Made by a program: the position numbers and the translations under genes. Shown here piece by piece: positions 45,390 through 56,965 of a stretch of 64,000 nucleotides of DNA (the stretch's first letter is position 1; every line of letters starts with the position of its first letter). The DNA is from Acanthopleura granulata (taxonomy: Eukaryota > Mollusca > Polyplacophora > Chitonida > Chitonidae): NCBI GenBank assembly GCA_016165875.1, contig JABBOT010000014.1:15482931-15546930 (forward strand), read 5' to 3'. The notes beneath the pieces were generated by a model. That model made no database searches. It was not told the origin of the DNA and saw nothing but the letters and a program-made list of their open reading frames with translations.

Positions 45390-45456
45390 GTGGTTTATAT
45401 ATAACCACCAGACAAGTTGAGCTAGCTTTGACCCGGGGAGGGGGGGGGGGGTCAAA
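45390..45456 (+). promoter_or_regulatory. TATA-containing palindrome followed by a hairpin with a G-run
   Basis: gtggtttatatataaccac (45390-45408) is a near-palindrome enclosing a TATA sequence. Next, tttgaccc (45427-45434) and gggtcaaa (45449-45456) enclose GGGG and a G12 run, which could fold as a hairpin or a G-quadruplex. Together with the CpG-richer DNA to the right this looks promoter-like. Confidence 0.3.
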
Positions 45457-45459
45457 AAA

Positions 45460-46505
45460 AGCTGTTGTTAAGTCAACGCAGCTGTAAGCAAAGTCGTTGT
45501 TTTCTCTCGCGCCCTGTTGTAAAATACAAATAATAACAACTGCGAATCGTGTAGGTAGGTGACAGCGATCTCGAGACGCATGCGGAGCATTGTCTGAGGC
45601 TGTCACCATCCGGACCCCGAGATGGAGCTGGGACCTTCACCTGTCGCCAAAGAGGGGCGCGGAAGGTCAGAGAACGAAGGCGGTAAGAGAAGTGGGAAGG
45701 AGGAGATGGGACTGGTGCTAAGCACAAACTAATGGACGCTGTTACCACTTCATTCTACGGAACGGCGCTCTAACAAAAATCGCATTGAATTCGTGTTTGA
45801 TCAAACTCCTCCCGACGCCCGTTCCACGCCTCGCATTATACACACCGTTATGCCTGTGATTCAGGTAATATAATTGGCCCGTTATGCGCTGAAATATAAT
45901 TACTAGCTTCATTCACGCCGCAACGAACAAGGCTTTGTTTGGGGGGGAGTAACAAGTGGTAGAGACGCAGGGGTGGCGGAGTTTTGAAGGGCAACCACGG
46001 GAGAATGAAGGGCTAGCTGTGGAAGTCTTTTTCAAACAACGAGTACTCTAACGCAATTAAACACGTATTTACACATTGGCTATTCCATTCGCTACGTAGT
46101 GATCTTGTGATTCAGGCTGTTATACCCATAAGAGTCATGTCAACCTGCAACAAGTGACATTGTTTGGGCCATTTGTTGCCTCTTGGCGCAGCTTCCGGGC
46201 GATACTCTAGCGAATTCGGTCAAGGATTCCCCACCGTTTTGAAAAGTGCCGGAGGACTGCGTGGATAACAGACAATTGTTGTTACACTATATAAACTGCT
46301 GCGCTGTTATATTACACCTTGTTAAAATATATCATACGTTTGTCTGATTTCGTTAGAACTAAAACGTTTTTCCAAGTCGTATTAAAATTGCAACCCCCCA
46401 ACTCCCCACACTTCTCCGTATGTTACCAAGTTGACAGATTGATATTCTGTCACTTCCAGCAGCAACAGCGAAAAGAATGGTGGTTATGTCACACTGACTT
46501 TTCCA
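45460..46505. other. CpG-richer, promoter-like stretch with a possible short first exon
   Basis: 45480-45980 is richer in CpG than its surroundings. An ATG in good context (cccgagATGg, 45622) opens 20 codons reading MELGPSPVAKEGRGRSENEG up to a donor-like ggcg/gtaaga at 45683. If spliced this would be a first coding exon, but no downstream exon is recognised. 46000-46505 shows nothing. Confidence 0.2.
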
Positions 46506-46511
46506 AACCCT

Positions 46512-48125
46512 CTAGAGACACGTCCAAGCTGCATGTCTTGATACCCCTTGGCGCCGAGCGAAAGCTCGGGGATATACAGATATATGGTTTATTATTGCAT
46601 CGAGCAAATGGCCAGTGACCAAACAAGCATAAAACATGTCATGTCGTGATGACAGACAGTAGACATCGATATATACAAGTGTTAATTTACAAGTCACAAA
46701 GGATGGGAGAAACTTTAACACATGCAAGCAAATCAGGCTCAAGCAATCTTTTTCGACACACAGAAGTTTAGTAGGCTTGTGCCACCTGCCAATATCCATA
46801 GCTAATCGATGGGAAGAAATTCTTAATTTGGCTATTACCACACAAAGCTTCTTAACTGTGAAAACATTCAAAGACGATGCCATTAGAAACTAGTTAATTC
46901 CACTTATAGGAGTTTCCTCTGCTCATGACACGAGAGTCGTCCCTGACAGCCTTGTGTGAATATATGATTTACACGTTGCTTTAGCAGCGACATGAGCACA
47001 TTAACGCTGCTTACCGATTGGGTGAGCCATGTATATCTGAGGGAAAGAGAAACATTTGGACACCCAGCTAACCTTGTTTCGTACTTGATAATCACGCAGT
47101 ATAGCATACTGTGAGCAATTCTTATCATACGTCTGTCTTCCGCGTGAATAACCTCAGCCCAGTAACAATGCTTGAAAGCCTCTAAGCCACCATTGTGTGG
47201 CGACCGGTTTCCTACATAAATAAAACCATAAGGTGTACTAATCTTCACACTCAGTAAACGCTTACAAAATCCTAGATGTAATCGCTGGTGCATTTGCAAA
47301 AACTCACACTTCAGCTGCTTAGATCATTTCAGGCACAATGAGTTTGTCAAACAAATTTAGTATATGTCTAACTTGTGAGGCATTAAATTTGTACAATCAA
47401 GCCTGGCTCATGCTGGCTTCCCGGTCGTACATGGGAAGGTCCGCCAGCAACCTGCGGATGGCCGTGGGGTTCCTCCCTCAATAATGCCGGCCCCTGTCGT
47501 TTAAGTGAAATCACCAATGAAATAAATAAATAAATATGTACAAATATCGAATCTGGCTGACTGTGGCCTTTCTTGATTGATCTGCCAAAGTGTTTCAGGC
47601 ATTTGCAAAGGAAGACTTAAATGTGTCAATTTTAAACTTTTTCCCATTCTATGAGAAGTTCAGATTTTTGGACAATTCAGCCTCCTTTTCGAAAGATCAT
47701 TATTTTGGCTCCTTTGGCGTTCACTGTTAGGCTCCATAATGTATATTAATCGCTTAATGCGTCCAAAGATTCCTGAAGTTCTGTCTAATTTTCTGCCATT
47801 ATAATACCACATCATTGGCGTACAGCAGTAAAAGTTTTGAAGTCTTCCACAGTTATCCCTTTGATATCATTAATGTAAAACTTATCCTTAATAGCATTTA
47901 TATGAAATGAAAATGAAGACAAAACATTTACCTTTCTGACTTCAGTAGAGCAAAAATATTCTGGACGAATACAATTGTTGTATTTGACTCTGGAAAGTAC
48001 AGATTTAGACACAGAAAAGATTATGTTAAACATGTTTCAAAGTGGTCCTATTTTCAGTAATTTGTACCAAAAATTATCCCGGGCAAAATTATCAAACGCC
48101 TTTACAAAGGCACTGAATAATAGAT
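46512..48125 (-). pseudogene. LINE-2 reverse transcriptase remnant
   Basis: Blocks in order: FVKAFDNFARDNFWYKLLKI (~48100), KSVLSRVKYNNCIRPEYF (~47960), FHINAIKDKFYINDIKGI (~47880), catalytic box YAND at 47811-47822 (YADD in active enzymes), LTVNAKGAKIMIFRKGG (~47700). After the SINE: LNLFDKLIVP (~47350), HLGFCKRLLSVKISTPYGF (~47250), then LRISSHRLAMDIGRWHKP (~46800). The box substitution, at least one frameshift just before it and several stops show it is inactive. Confidence 0.8.
47395..47540 (+). mobile_element. SINE-A copy inserted in LINE-2
   Basis: gcctggctcatgctggcttc, ggaaggtccgccagcaacct, core partly deleted, tail cgtttaagtgaaatcaccaa and (AAAT)n. A tgtacaa on each side (near 47390 and 47539) may be the target-site duplication. 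Confidence 0.88.
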
Positions 48126-48130
48126 ATGAT

Positions 48131-48780
48131 ATAATACACATTTTGGGAGTTGGTATAGGCCAGCCTTACCCCAGTTTTAGCCTTTTTTTCCCCCTCCAAG
48201 TTGAAAAAAGCAAGGAAGAAAAAAGGCGATACAGGTTGCGTGTTTTATTTTTTCATATTTGCGCTGTGAACGATAATGAACTCCCGCACTCAGTTTGAGT
48301 TTTGATAGAATTTAACGATAAAGTCTATACAATTCATGGATTTTCTATTTGGTTTTGTCTATGTAAGCAGAGCGTAACGACCGTGCGCTGACATCCAAAC
48401 ATTTTTTACGCTGCAAATTAAACTTTGGCGTGTTTGAGATCATCAGCTGCCCTTTTTTTTTGAGGAGTCATCAGACTCTAACCGGCCTGGCCAAAAACCT
48501 CAGCAGGTACCATGGAGATTTTCACAACGATTATGGAGATGATCTTCTGAATAAAAGTCACGTGTTGTCTGCATATGCACACACTGCACCTGAACTTGTG
48601 AAAACGGGATGGTCTCATGCTGAGCAGAAAACTGGTATTTAAAAGAAAATAAGGACGAGAGAAAGGAAAGCTAATTGCCGAGTTATGCTTCTGATGATTG
48701 CATCTAACTCTTTAATGAAGGAAGGAAGATTTGTTTGTACGAGAATCTTTCTATGTACGTATGTATATGTGTCCTTGCCA
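48131..48780. other. Non-coding stretch, nothing recognised
   Basis: Short frames without recognised features; T-run near 48186. Confidence 0.5.
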
Positions 48781-48784
48781 TTCA

Positions 48785-48930
48785 TGTTTGTCCTGCCAGC
48801 AAGCTGCTGATGGTCATGGGTTTCCCACGGGCTCTGCCTAGTTTGCTCCCGTCATAAAGCTGACCGCCGTCGTATAAGTGAAATATTCTTGAGTACGGAG
48901 TAAAACAACAGTCAAATAAATAAATTAAAG
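48785..48930 (+). mobile_element. SINE-A copy, tRNA head missing
   Basis: tcctgccagcaagctgctga, core cacgggctctgcctagtttg, tail cgtataagtgaaatattctt / gagtacggagtaaaac and AAAT units. Confidence 0.88.
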
Positions 48931-48944
48931 GCATATTAAAATAA

Positions 48945-49400
48945 TGTAGAGAAGTGTCCAGTAACATTAAGGATGTGTCCAGTACCAGAGCTTATATAAC
49001 GAGTATCAGATCTAACTGGTAGTATAACTAACTGACGTGTCGAGTAAGGGAGCTTATCTTTCTAGTAATAGAATTGATGTGTCTGGCGACAGAACTGCCA
49101 TGTCGAGTAAGAAATCTTACGTGGTGAGTCACAGATCTGACGGATCGAATAACATGACTGACGCGTCGAGAAACAGAACTAATGTGTCTTGTAACAGAGC
49201 AAAGGTGTGGGGTTACAGGAGTGATGTTTCCAATATTAGGATCGCATTTCGAAGTAGAACTGACGTGTGGAGTAGCTGATGTGTACAGAAAAAAAACTTT
49301 CTTGTCTGGAAACAGAACTGCCATGCCCAGCAATAGAAAATTACTACCGACTAAATAAACTGACATATCCGATAATAAAAAGGACATATTCAGTAAAACG
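48945..49400. repeat. Degenerate 21-bp minisatellite
   Basis: About 21 units of a 21-bp repeat, consensus near gacgtgtcgagtaacagaact. At least ten successive units from 49033 keep the exact 21-bp spacing. Because 21 is a multiple of three, both strands stay open. The plus strand (49037-49279) gives a 7-residue repeat such as DVSSNRT; the minus strand gives SVTRHVS-type repeats. Most likely a minisatellite rather than a gene. Confidence 0.85.
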
Positions 49401-49784
49401 CAACTCAAAAAAGAGAAAACTACTCATAAAACTTGAATTTACATTAATCAAAATAATAATTTCTGTAAGCGGTGATTTTATCCAGGCCGCACCCTTGTCT
49501 ATGAGGTTACATCAACTCCCTGGAGCTTCTTCGTGCTCAAAGTATAACAGACCAAGTAATAATACTATCCAGATTTATCTCAACATCTCAGATTGTCTCA
49601 ACATGTTTTTTTTATTTCTTCGTAATGCATACCCAGATGATCTTTGTCCTTTAATCGCTTTCACATTTCCCTAGCCATTGTTTTGGCATGTTGCGGACAA
49701 GTGGCAGTGCATGCTGGACTAGGTTTCCTTTGTGTGTAGTATGTCTGTTTTAATCTGATGAGAAAAGGCCACCTTTAAATAAAC

Positions 49785-50022
49785 TACGCAGCATCAAAAC
49801 GTCTATTGCATACCGTTTTCCAGTATGGTTTTTATGATTTTTGAAACATCATAAAGTATGCAGCATCAAAAGGCCTATTCCAGAGAGCTTCCCAATATGA
49901 TTTTTCTGACTTCTAAAACAGCATAAAGAATACAGCCTGAAAAAGTCTATTTCATAATGCCTCCCTGTATGGTTTCTAGGATTTTACAAAAATTATAAAA
50001 TATGCAGGATCAAAAATTATTT
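49785..50022. repeat. Tandem repeat, ~70-bp units
   Basis: Three and a half units anchored on gcagcatcaaaacgtctatt-like blocks at 49790, 49860, 49932 and 50003. Each contains a block like ccagtatggtttttatgatt. Confidence 0.75.
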
Positions 50023-50024
50023 CT

Positions 50025-51155
50025 TTTTTTGGGTGGGGGGAGGTTACAATGAATAAAATGTAGAAACAGAATGGAGTTTGACCCATGTGGAGTTCTTGGA
50101 CTATACACATAGCAAGCTGGAGCATAGTGACAATGATAGTTTTAGCTGACTAGAAGGCGATAGATACTGTACTAGTAAATGCAAGATAAATATACATACA
50201 TACAAATGCCCCAAATAGTGCCACCTCCATATCTGTATTTAATTTGAAAATATATCCACTAAGACACATTCACTGAGAAAATAATCAATGATGTCATTGT
50301 GCTTCAACCTCTTCAGTATATGGTGCAAATTTAAGCCCGTCCTGGAACCATTTACATATTATTCAGTATACAAAAATGGCAACAACACTGACACGAAATC
50401 CATTTTGTGGCGAAACATGAAATGGACGTTCATCCGCGGTATATTTAATTGTAAGTGTGGCCCGATCCTTCAAGCAAGCACTAGGTACTGTTTTATATTG
50501 AAATGATACTTTGATCCCAACGGAAACTGGGTGAAAATATTAAAATGATATGAAGGAAATCCCGTGGAACAAAAAAAGGCATCATGTACAAAGGATTTGT
50601 ACACCCGTCATGTACAAAAGGATTTCCGATAAATAAGACTGTTTCACCCCTAAAGATTCTTGAAAGGGAGAGGCAGCAAATCAGTAATACGTCTTATTAA
50701 AAGAATGCTCAGAGTTTTGTGCGTTTGATAAATCCTAATTTTTTGTCGTATCTGTTACTAGAAAAACACTTAAACTTTTCACTTATATAGAAAACACTCT
50801 TTCCATTTGTTTGGGACATTGCCACCGATAGCCATTTAAAATGCTTGTTATGTAGAGCCCTTGTTAAATCCTTGATGTACTCAACAAACCGTATAGTAAT
50901 TTCCAACTAATGATTGGTACACAAAATAATATTCAAGGCTAGACAGTTGACATTTAGCTTATTTCATTTGTGTAATAGTAAAGTTTAAAGTTACACACTT
51001 TTCTGTCTGTCTAACGACATGAGTCAGTCTTTAAAGTCACGAGTCTATATGAGTCAATATATAAAGTCATTCATGAGCTGTGTCCTGTGCACGTTACATC
51101 TCCCTAAACTGTTTTACCAGTCAGTTACCTGTTACTGTTTAACTTGTCAGTTGTC
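50025..51155. other. Non-coding stretch, nothing recognised
   Basis: AT-rich. A short direct repeat around catgtacaaaggattt occurs at 50582-50626. No gene recognised. Confidence 0.5.
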
Positions 51156-51157
51156 AG

Positions 51158-51287
51158 CAATGTACGGTACAGCTGGCGTCCGACACAGCGGGGTGAAATT
51201 GAGAGGTTGAATGCACTCGTAAAGAGTGCTATCGAACGGAACAAGCCCCGTGAGGAATTTGAAAAGACTAGTGGTTCATCGGGTACG
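51158..51287 (+). other. Candidate internal exon, unrecognised
   Basis: Open stretch with acceptor-like cttgtcagttgtcag (end 51157; alternative tacggtacag, end 51172) and donor acg/gtaagc at 51288. The translation is charged and exon-like (WRPTQRGEIERLNALVKSA, then IERNKPREEFEKT). The family is not recognised. The complementary strand is also open, which lowers confidence. Confidence 0.22.
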
Positions 51288-51289
51288 GT

Positions 51290-52340
51290 AAGCGTATGGT
51301 ACCTCATATTCAATGACCGCAGTCCTGAATATGGCTGCGTTTGCACAGGCTACAACCACTAGTCACTCAATGTTTTCTACAAAACAGCCATCATACAAAG
51401 AGTTTGCCACTTGGATAACGAGAATAGAGCAGTTTTACCACTTATAACAGTAATGTGCGATACTATTTGCATTCTATATTCCATAAAAAAATCTTCCACT
51501 AAAATATTCCTGGTGTGACGTGAAATATTATGTGTCCATGTCCTCCGAAGAAACAAATAATATCGACTTTCTTAAAACGCTCCATTTTATTTCACATTTT
51601 AGGAAAGCAACTCAGTCTTTATCGTTTTCTGATTGCTTTTGATGACCCAGGTTTTAACACCAAAATAGCTCTTCACTTCTTGGTGTTAATAAGAATCAAT
51701 CCATATCCGTGAAATTTCCAAGGCTATAGGATAACTCTTAAGATGGTGTTTTCTCGCTACTTCAGACGGTTAAGGCACTGGGGTCGCGTGTTTGAATCTT
51801 CCCATGGCTGTATCGTGTGACAGTATTTTAATGTCAGGACGTTCGTAAGGCGTGTACATGGAAACTTCAGATATGTGGATTTACCATTAAATGTCTGGGG
51901 AAAGCAGAAAATTTGTGTATTCAAATTCTCTCCGATAAATCTTTGAAAAAAATGTTTCGAGTCCTTGCACGCGATAAGGTTATAATTTACTTGGTCAAAC
52001 TATCAAAAGGTGTAGCTGTCCATCATTTTTGCTATCTAATGTTGTCCTTTCATCAAGATCTATTCAAGACTGAGGGCACTTCACTCACTACATATAGATC
52101 TGTTTTGTCAGTGTGAGTATCTATTAACATCAACGACCTAAACTCTTTGTTCGTCTAACAGTGAATGGCGCATCCGTTTAGCAGTGCATGGAAACTATAA
52201 ATCCAGATTGATTTCAGCCTCATATTGCTATACAATTGGGAGGCGTCAAAAGGGTTGAGGTTCGGGGTGTCTGGGGTTTCACAAGGCCAGCAACTACTAA
52301 AGTCTATTTCTTTTAACTTTTCGCCTATATTCCTCTCGCT
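51290..52340. other. Non-coding stretch with a tRNA-like SINE head
   Basis: ctacttcagacggttaaggc (51753-51772) and gcgtgtttgaatcttccc (51786-51803) resemble tRNA box A and box B, about 20 bp apart. This may be an old SINE head. The rest shows nothing. Confidence 0.3.
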
Positions 52341-52344
52341 CAAG

Positions 52345-52582
52345 TTAGCCCAATGAAGTGACCCAGGGGCCCCTCACCAATGCAGTCTTTGTTAGTTAAA
52401 GTCCAGCCCATGCTGCCTTCTTCTCCGGCCGTACATGGGAAGGTCTGACAGCAACTTGCGGATGATCGTGGGTTTTCCCCGGACTCTTCCCGGTTTCCTC
52501 CCACCATAATGCTGGCCGCCGTCGTATAAGTGAAATATTCTTGAGTACGGGTAAAAACCAATCCAATATATAAATAAATATA
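52345..52582 (+). mobile_element. SINE-A copy, nearly full length
   Basis: gtgacccaggggcccctcac, box B region gttagttaaagtccagccca, ggccgtacatgggaaggtct, core, and tail cgtataagtgaaatattctt / gagtacgggtaaaaacc followed by AAAT units. One of the best-preserved cores in the window. Confidence 0.92.
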
Positions 52583-52584
52583 TT

Positions 52585-53340
52585 CGGCTGTCTACCAAAC
52601 GACACACGGTCATTCTTATTGATAATGTTGAACTCCATAAGCTTGCTTTCGGGACGAACACGTCATTGCCCCTGGCTGCACCATAACTGGGTGGCATGCT
52701 GTATAATAAGCGGAGTTCAGCATGTTTGACTTAGAGCGTCACCAGTTACCTAAACCATCATCGACGTTACTCATACTATGTTTGAAATTGTTTTCAAGTT
52801 TTAGTATGCTATAACCTTAATAAATAAAATTTATTTGATCTCTTCTAGGTATATATTATCTCGCCACAGAGTGGCTTCAGATTTAAATGTTAGACAACTC
52901 TTATGAAAAGAAGTACAGACTGTTTCCGGATAAAGTGGCATGCGTTTTGTTACTGTTTTGGAGACAGTTATACCCGCATGCACAAGGTGCTGCTACTGTA
53001 AAAGGAATTACTCCCCAGTCGCATTCTCCAGATTGCCACTGTTTTTTAATATTATGACGTCACCTGAGGTACCGCGGTCTTGGTGTCGAATACAAGCTTA
53101 CGGAATGTAGCATTGTGAATTGGAAAAATTATTTTAACTGCATTTTCTCTGCAATATCCAACATGTCAGTGTTTTGAACTTGAAATGCTAAAGGCAAGTT
53201 TGGTATCGCGATGGAGTATGACTGATTTTACACATCATCGAATACGGGCGACAAATTAAAAGAAACAGACTGTAAAATTTTCCGGCTGAAGCAAAATGAA
53301 CTTTTCAATTTCATTATATACAGTTTTATTCAATGGCGAC
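52585..53340. other. Non-coding stretch, nothing recognised
   Basis: AT-rich; nothing recognised. Confidence 0.5.
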
Positions 53341-53344
53341 AGAA

Positions 53345-53428
53345 AATGTTGAATGAATGAATGAAAGATGTTGAATGAAGGAATGAATAAACGAAAGATG
53401 TTGAATGAATGAATAAACGAACGAGACA
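53345..53428. repeat. GAAT-rich minisatellite
   Basis: Three copies of a ~30-bp unit built on gatgttgaatgaatgaat and aaacgaa. Confidence 0.75.
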
Positions 53429-53429
53429 T

Positions 53430-54735
53430 TATTGTAAATGTAATTAAGAAAGACACTCCCAGAATTTCCGTATTTGAAGAGAGGTGCACCCTTTGTGAAG
53501 TTTAAAGCTGTGTATAAAGATAGGACGGCCCTTCCAAATACAAAGATTCGAAGCTAAGATATATTTTGTGAAATTAGTGACAGTTCGTATAGAACTTCTC
53601 TCTGAAGTTATTCTACACGTTTAATTTGATACACATACATCCAGAACTGGCATATTATAGTGATTTTCAAAAATTAGCAATAATAAATAAATTTAACAAC
53701 TATGAGTGTTAATAAATTACTCTGGCCGTTGTACATAATAAGACTTCTATGATCATATGAGGTTACTTCACAAATAATTGTACTTAGCTGTATTTTTAAC
53801 GCCATGCGAAAAAATCTTCCTGGTATAAAAAAAGATAATTAGATAAATGTAATACTACCGAGGACAAACATTGTCCTTTGCATAAAACATGCCCTGGAAT
53901 CTCTTTACTGGCAATCAGGTTAAAATCCGGTGCAGAATTTGTGAATAGGTTTAAATGTTTAAATCTAAAAAATCGCATTTACAGCACGTTTAAAACTTCC
54001 TTAAATTTTGCTTCAGGGTATGTCGGATTATTGCATGATTATTTTGGGGGATCGGCTCATGTTAACTTATATGGATTGAATACAGATTTACAGAGATGCA
54101 CTAGCAACAAAAATTTCCCAGACTGAGGAGAGTCAAAGACGAAATGTACAGCTGAGTACACCTGGGAAGACCATTGCCCTTCCCATGATTCACACAGTTA
54201 CAGATCAATTAATGATTGCTTCATCGCTTTCCTGAAATCCCTCGGGCTTCGATCTGGTCAATTCCTCAGGTATAATTGTTTGCTGGGATTGGTGAGTTCT
54301 TTCTTTTGATCGCATCTATAGGTCGTGACCCGCCTTCTAATGGGTTTAACATGTTCAAAAGCCGAGTTTATTTTTCTGTAGAGAGAACGCTGCCTTTGTC
54401 CACATGACCCGAAGTGCAGGGCTTATCTGGCACTGGACCTTTTGTGCTGCAATGAACAGTGTAACCTGAGGACATATCGTATCTGAAGCTGAAAAGATTT
54501 ACCAGCAATAACATTATGTGAAGATTAAAGCCCTGTCTTATAAGCCTTTAGCTTCCCCTCCCACTCTTTGCGCCTGTCCGGCAATTTCTTTGTATGATTG
54601 ATTCCAGGTGGGGATCAATCAGACCAAGATTGTTTGTTATGTTGCACATGATGTCAAATGGTTAAATTATTTGAAGATTACATGAAAAATAATTTTGTTA
54701 TCTAGTGTGTTAGTTTGGCTTCTTATGACACTCAG
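53430..54735. other. Non-coding stretch with a regulatory-like segment
   Basis: 54150-54660 is repeat-free with balanced composition. It contains an inverted pair tgattgatt (54594-54602) / gatcaatca (54613-54621), which resembles Pbx/Hox-type sites, and attgtttg forkhead-like blocks. No frame is recognised. Confidence 0.3.
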
Positions 54736-54737
54736 CG

Positions 54738-54858
54738 AGTTTATTTATTCACTTACTATACAATTTGATTGCTGCTGAACGGCAAAGTCAAGAATTTTTG
54801 GAGTATAGTATGGAGGTCGTTTCCATGCACCGAGAGCTGGACTTGAACTCACACAAGT
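54738..54858 (-). mobile_element. SINE-A fragment, strongly deleted
   Basis: Tail-like tttatttattcacttac, tttgattgctgctgaacggc, then ccatgcaccgagagctggac and ttgaactcacac (box B region). The core is lost. Confidence 0.55.
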
Positions 54859-54859
54859 T

Positions 54860-56715
54860 TACAGTAAATCACAAACATTGCTGATGTATACTTGTTCATT
54901 CTATGCGCTGAAAGAAAAATGTCTTCGGTGTCGTTCTATGTTCATGCTCGTCAAGCTTCTCGGGTCATGGGTACCGCCACCAGATGAAGGCAAGGGGGTG
55001 ATGGGATATGTCCCGCCAGTAATTGGGCGGTTTCAAGAACACCTGATTTAACTGTAAATCCTTAATCATTTAGCAAACAATATACCTGGCGCATTCATAT
55101 AACAATTAATTGGTCGGGATAGCGTGCGGGGCTGTGGTGAAATGAAACCAGTATTTTGGTCGGCTCGTCTGAGTTTAAAGAAAAGATGTGTAGGCAACAG
55201 ACGCTCTTACGTCTACCGCGTCCTCAGCTGTGAAAAGATGTTGAAGTATGTTCGGAGAAGAATGTCGCCTTACCGTAGATTTAGGCGTGGGGTTTTATTC
55301 TTAGTAGTGCGAAAGGACATTGTTTACGTCTTTTCAATATTACAATCACCTCCATTATAAATTGTGTGACTGTAAACATCAATATTATACGAGAAGCTGT
55401 CCACGCCTATCCACAGGGAAATTTTCCAACCATTGTCTCGTTCTCATTGCTGATTATAGGACTTTATAACAGTAAGGGGTTTAAGACGCTCGTGTGGCCG
55501 ATTATGCAGTAACACTAAATGCTTTCACTTATGTGACTGGAACCAGGTTTATGTTTTATTTCTTGGCAGTGGTGGATGGGAAGGAAGGGGGGGGGGTGCA
55601 ATACGAAGACCCGTCACTGATTAAAGTATTGGGTGTTAATTTCATCATATTTGTTTGAGAAGAAGGGCATTTATCGACTGAACAGATAAAGTCCTGTCCA
55701 ATTTCGACCATATCTACCAATATATTCTTGCTAGACGCCGTATTTTTGTGTTTCTTTAAATACGTATTAGCTTTTAGATTGTATTTCTTTGACATATCAA
55801 TCAGTCTTGTGTATTATGTATACATGCAGTCAATTCCTACATAAATGACTGGTTGGAATAATATAAAAGATCGGTAAAATATTGCACCTATTACAGGTAG
55901 GTAACTGAAAAACCACGTCGAATGACACAAGATGCAGCCTAAACGTGATATAATTGACGTTTTATATTTAACAACTATAAAGGGGATGGGGGTGGGTAAA
56001 AGAATATATACTGGAACACACAAGCTTTACAACACCCATCGTAAACGCATAAACTGCAGAATTATTATGATCAAGGGAAGCGTTAATTACATAGGTTATC
56101 GAGAAATCTCGAGCAATCATGTGTCATCTCGTACGAACATAAAGAAGCAACTGGCGTCTCTGCCATCCGTAACTGTGTTGACACGAGGCCGTGACCGTAA
56201 TTTAATAACCCACAATAGCTTTACTTATGTTGAACTCCACATAATGTCTCGATTTTTCAATTTCATTTTACAAAACTGTCAGCAAAACCACTGCCACCGT
56301 TTGAAATCGGATCCACTAGACGTATACTGAAATATCTTCCAGATTCAAGGGGATCTAGATAGAGATCTTCTTCAAAATGGTGTAAAGATGGGACGCAATA
56401 ACCAGACAGACGAAAACGAGATCAGGTCGCGTGTTTATTGTTCAGCCTGTCTAGAGTGACGAAAAAAAAGAGTCGCCGCAAAGAGACCCAGTCTCACAAT
56501 AATTGTCACGACTATAGACAGGCCCTGATTAACGATGCGCAAAAGTAAGGCTTGTTTGAGTTAAGCATTAAGGTACTTTGATAGAGGGGGAAACAAACAT
56601 AACCAGGAAGTTACACAGATACGAACCGAAAAATCAGTAAAAACTGCATCTATAAATACTTGTGTTAAATGTGATGATAACACAGCACTTTGAGTGATCC
56701 AAGACCACTGACGTC
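54860..56715. other. Non-coding stretch, nothing recognised
   Basis: AT-rich with a G-run at 55589-55597. The 132-codon frame at 55932-56330 is hydrophilic and lysine/arginine-rich but has no recognised domain, and I do not call it a gene. Confidence 0.45.
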
Positions 56716-56719
56716 TATT

Positions 56720-56965
56720 GACGTCTGATAAGTCGCATTTAACATTACTGTGATTTTAATTTATCTAATTCTGGATAAGCCATGTTGCTAGGGGGCGAAT
56801 AAGCTGAATACATGAACAGTTAGAATAGAACTCTAAGTGGGGTAAATGGACAAGAAGCCTGATTTCACCAGTAACGTGTGACCATTTGCCAACTATCACA
56901 CCGCATGTCGTCGCTGCTCTGTGTATACTCTCTGTGCTATGTGATCTATATATAATCTCTATGCT
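56720..56965 (+). repeat. Repeat D copy
   Basis: tcgcatttaacattactgtg, aattctggataagccatgtt, gattagaa-type middle, cgtgtgaccatttgccaact and tgtcgtcgctgctctgtgta. Confidence 0.7.

Larger units (their letters stand above)
46510..48130 (-). mobile_element. LINE-2: 3' half of a second non-LTR retrotransposon, split by a SINE
   Basis: Coding blocks read right to left from RT to C terminus over about 1.6 kb, in broken frames. A SINE-A copy (47395-47540) interrupts them. The element differs from LINE-1: its RT and long C-terminal region (ending in a LRISSHRLAMDIGRWHKP block) match a type of endonuclease-reverse transcriptase common in marine invertebrates. ORF1, the endonuclease and the first RT motifs are missing, as in a 5'-truncated insertion. 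Confidence 0.8.

Noticed and set aside
55932..56330. 132-codon plus-strand frame as a gene
   Set aside because: No domain, no splice or promoter context; basic composition fits chance translation of AT-rich DNA.
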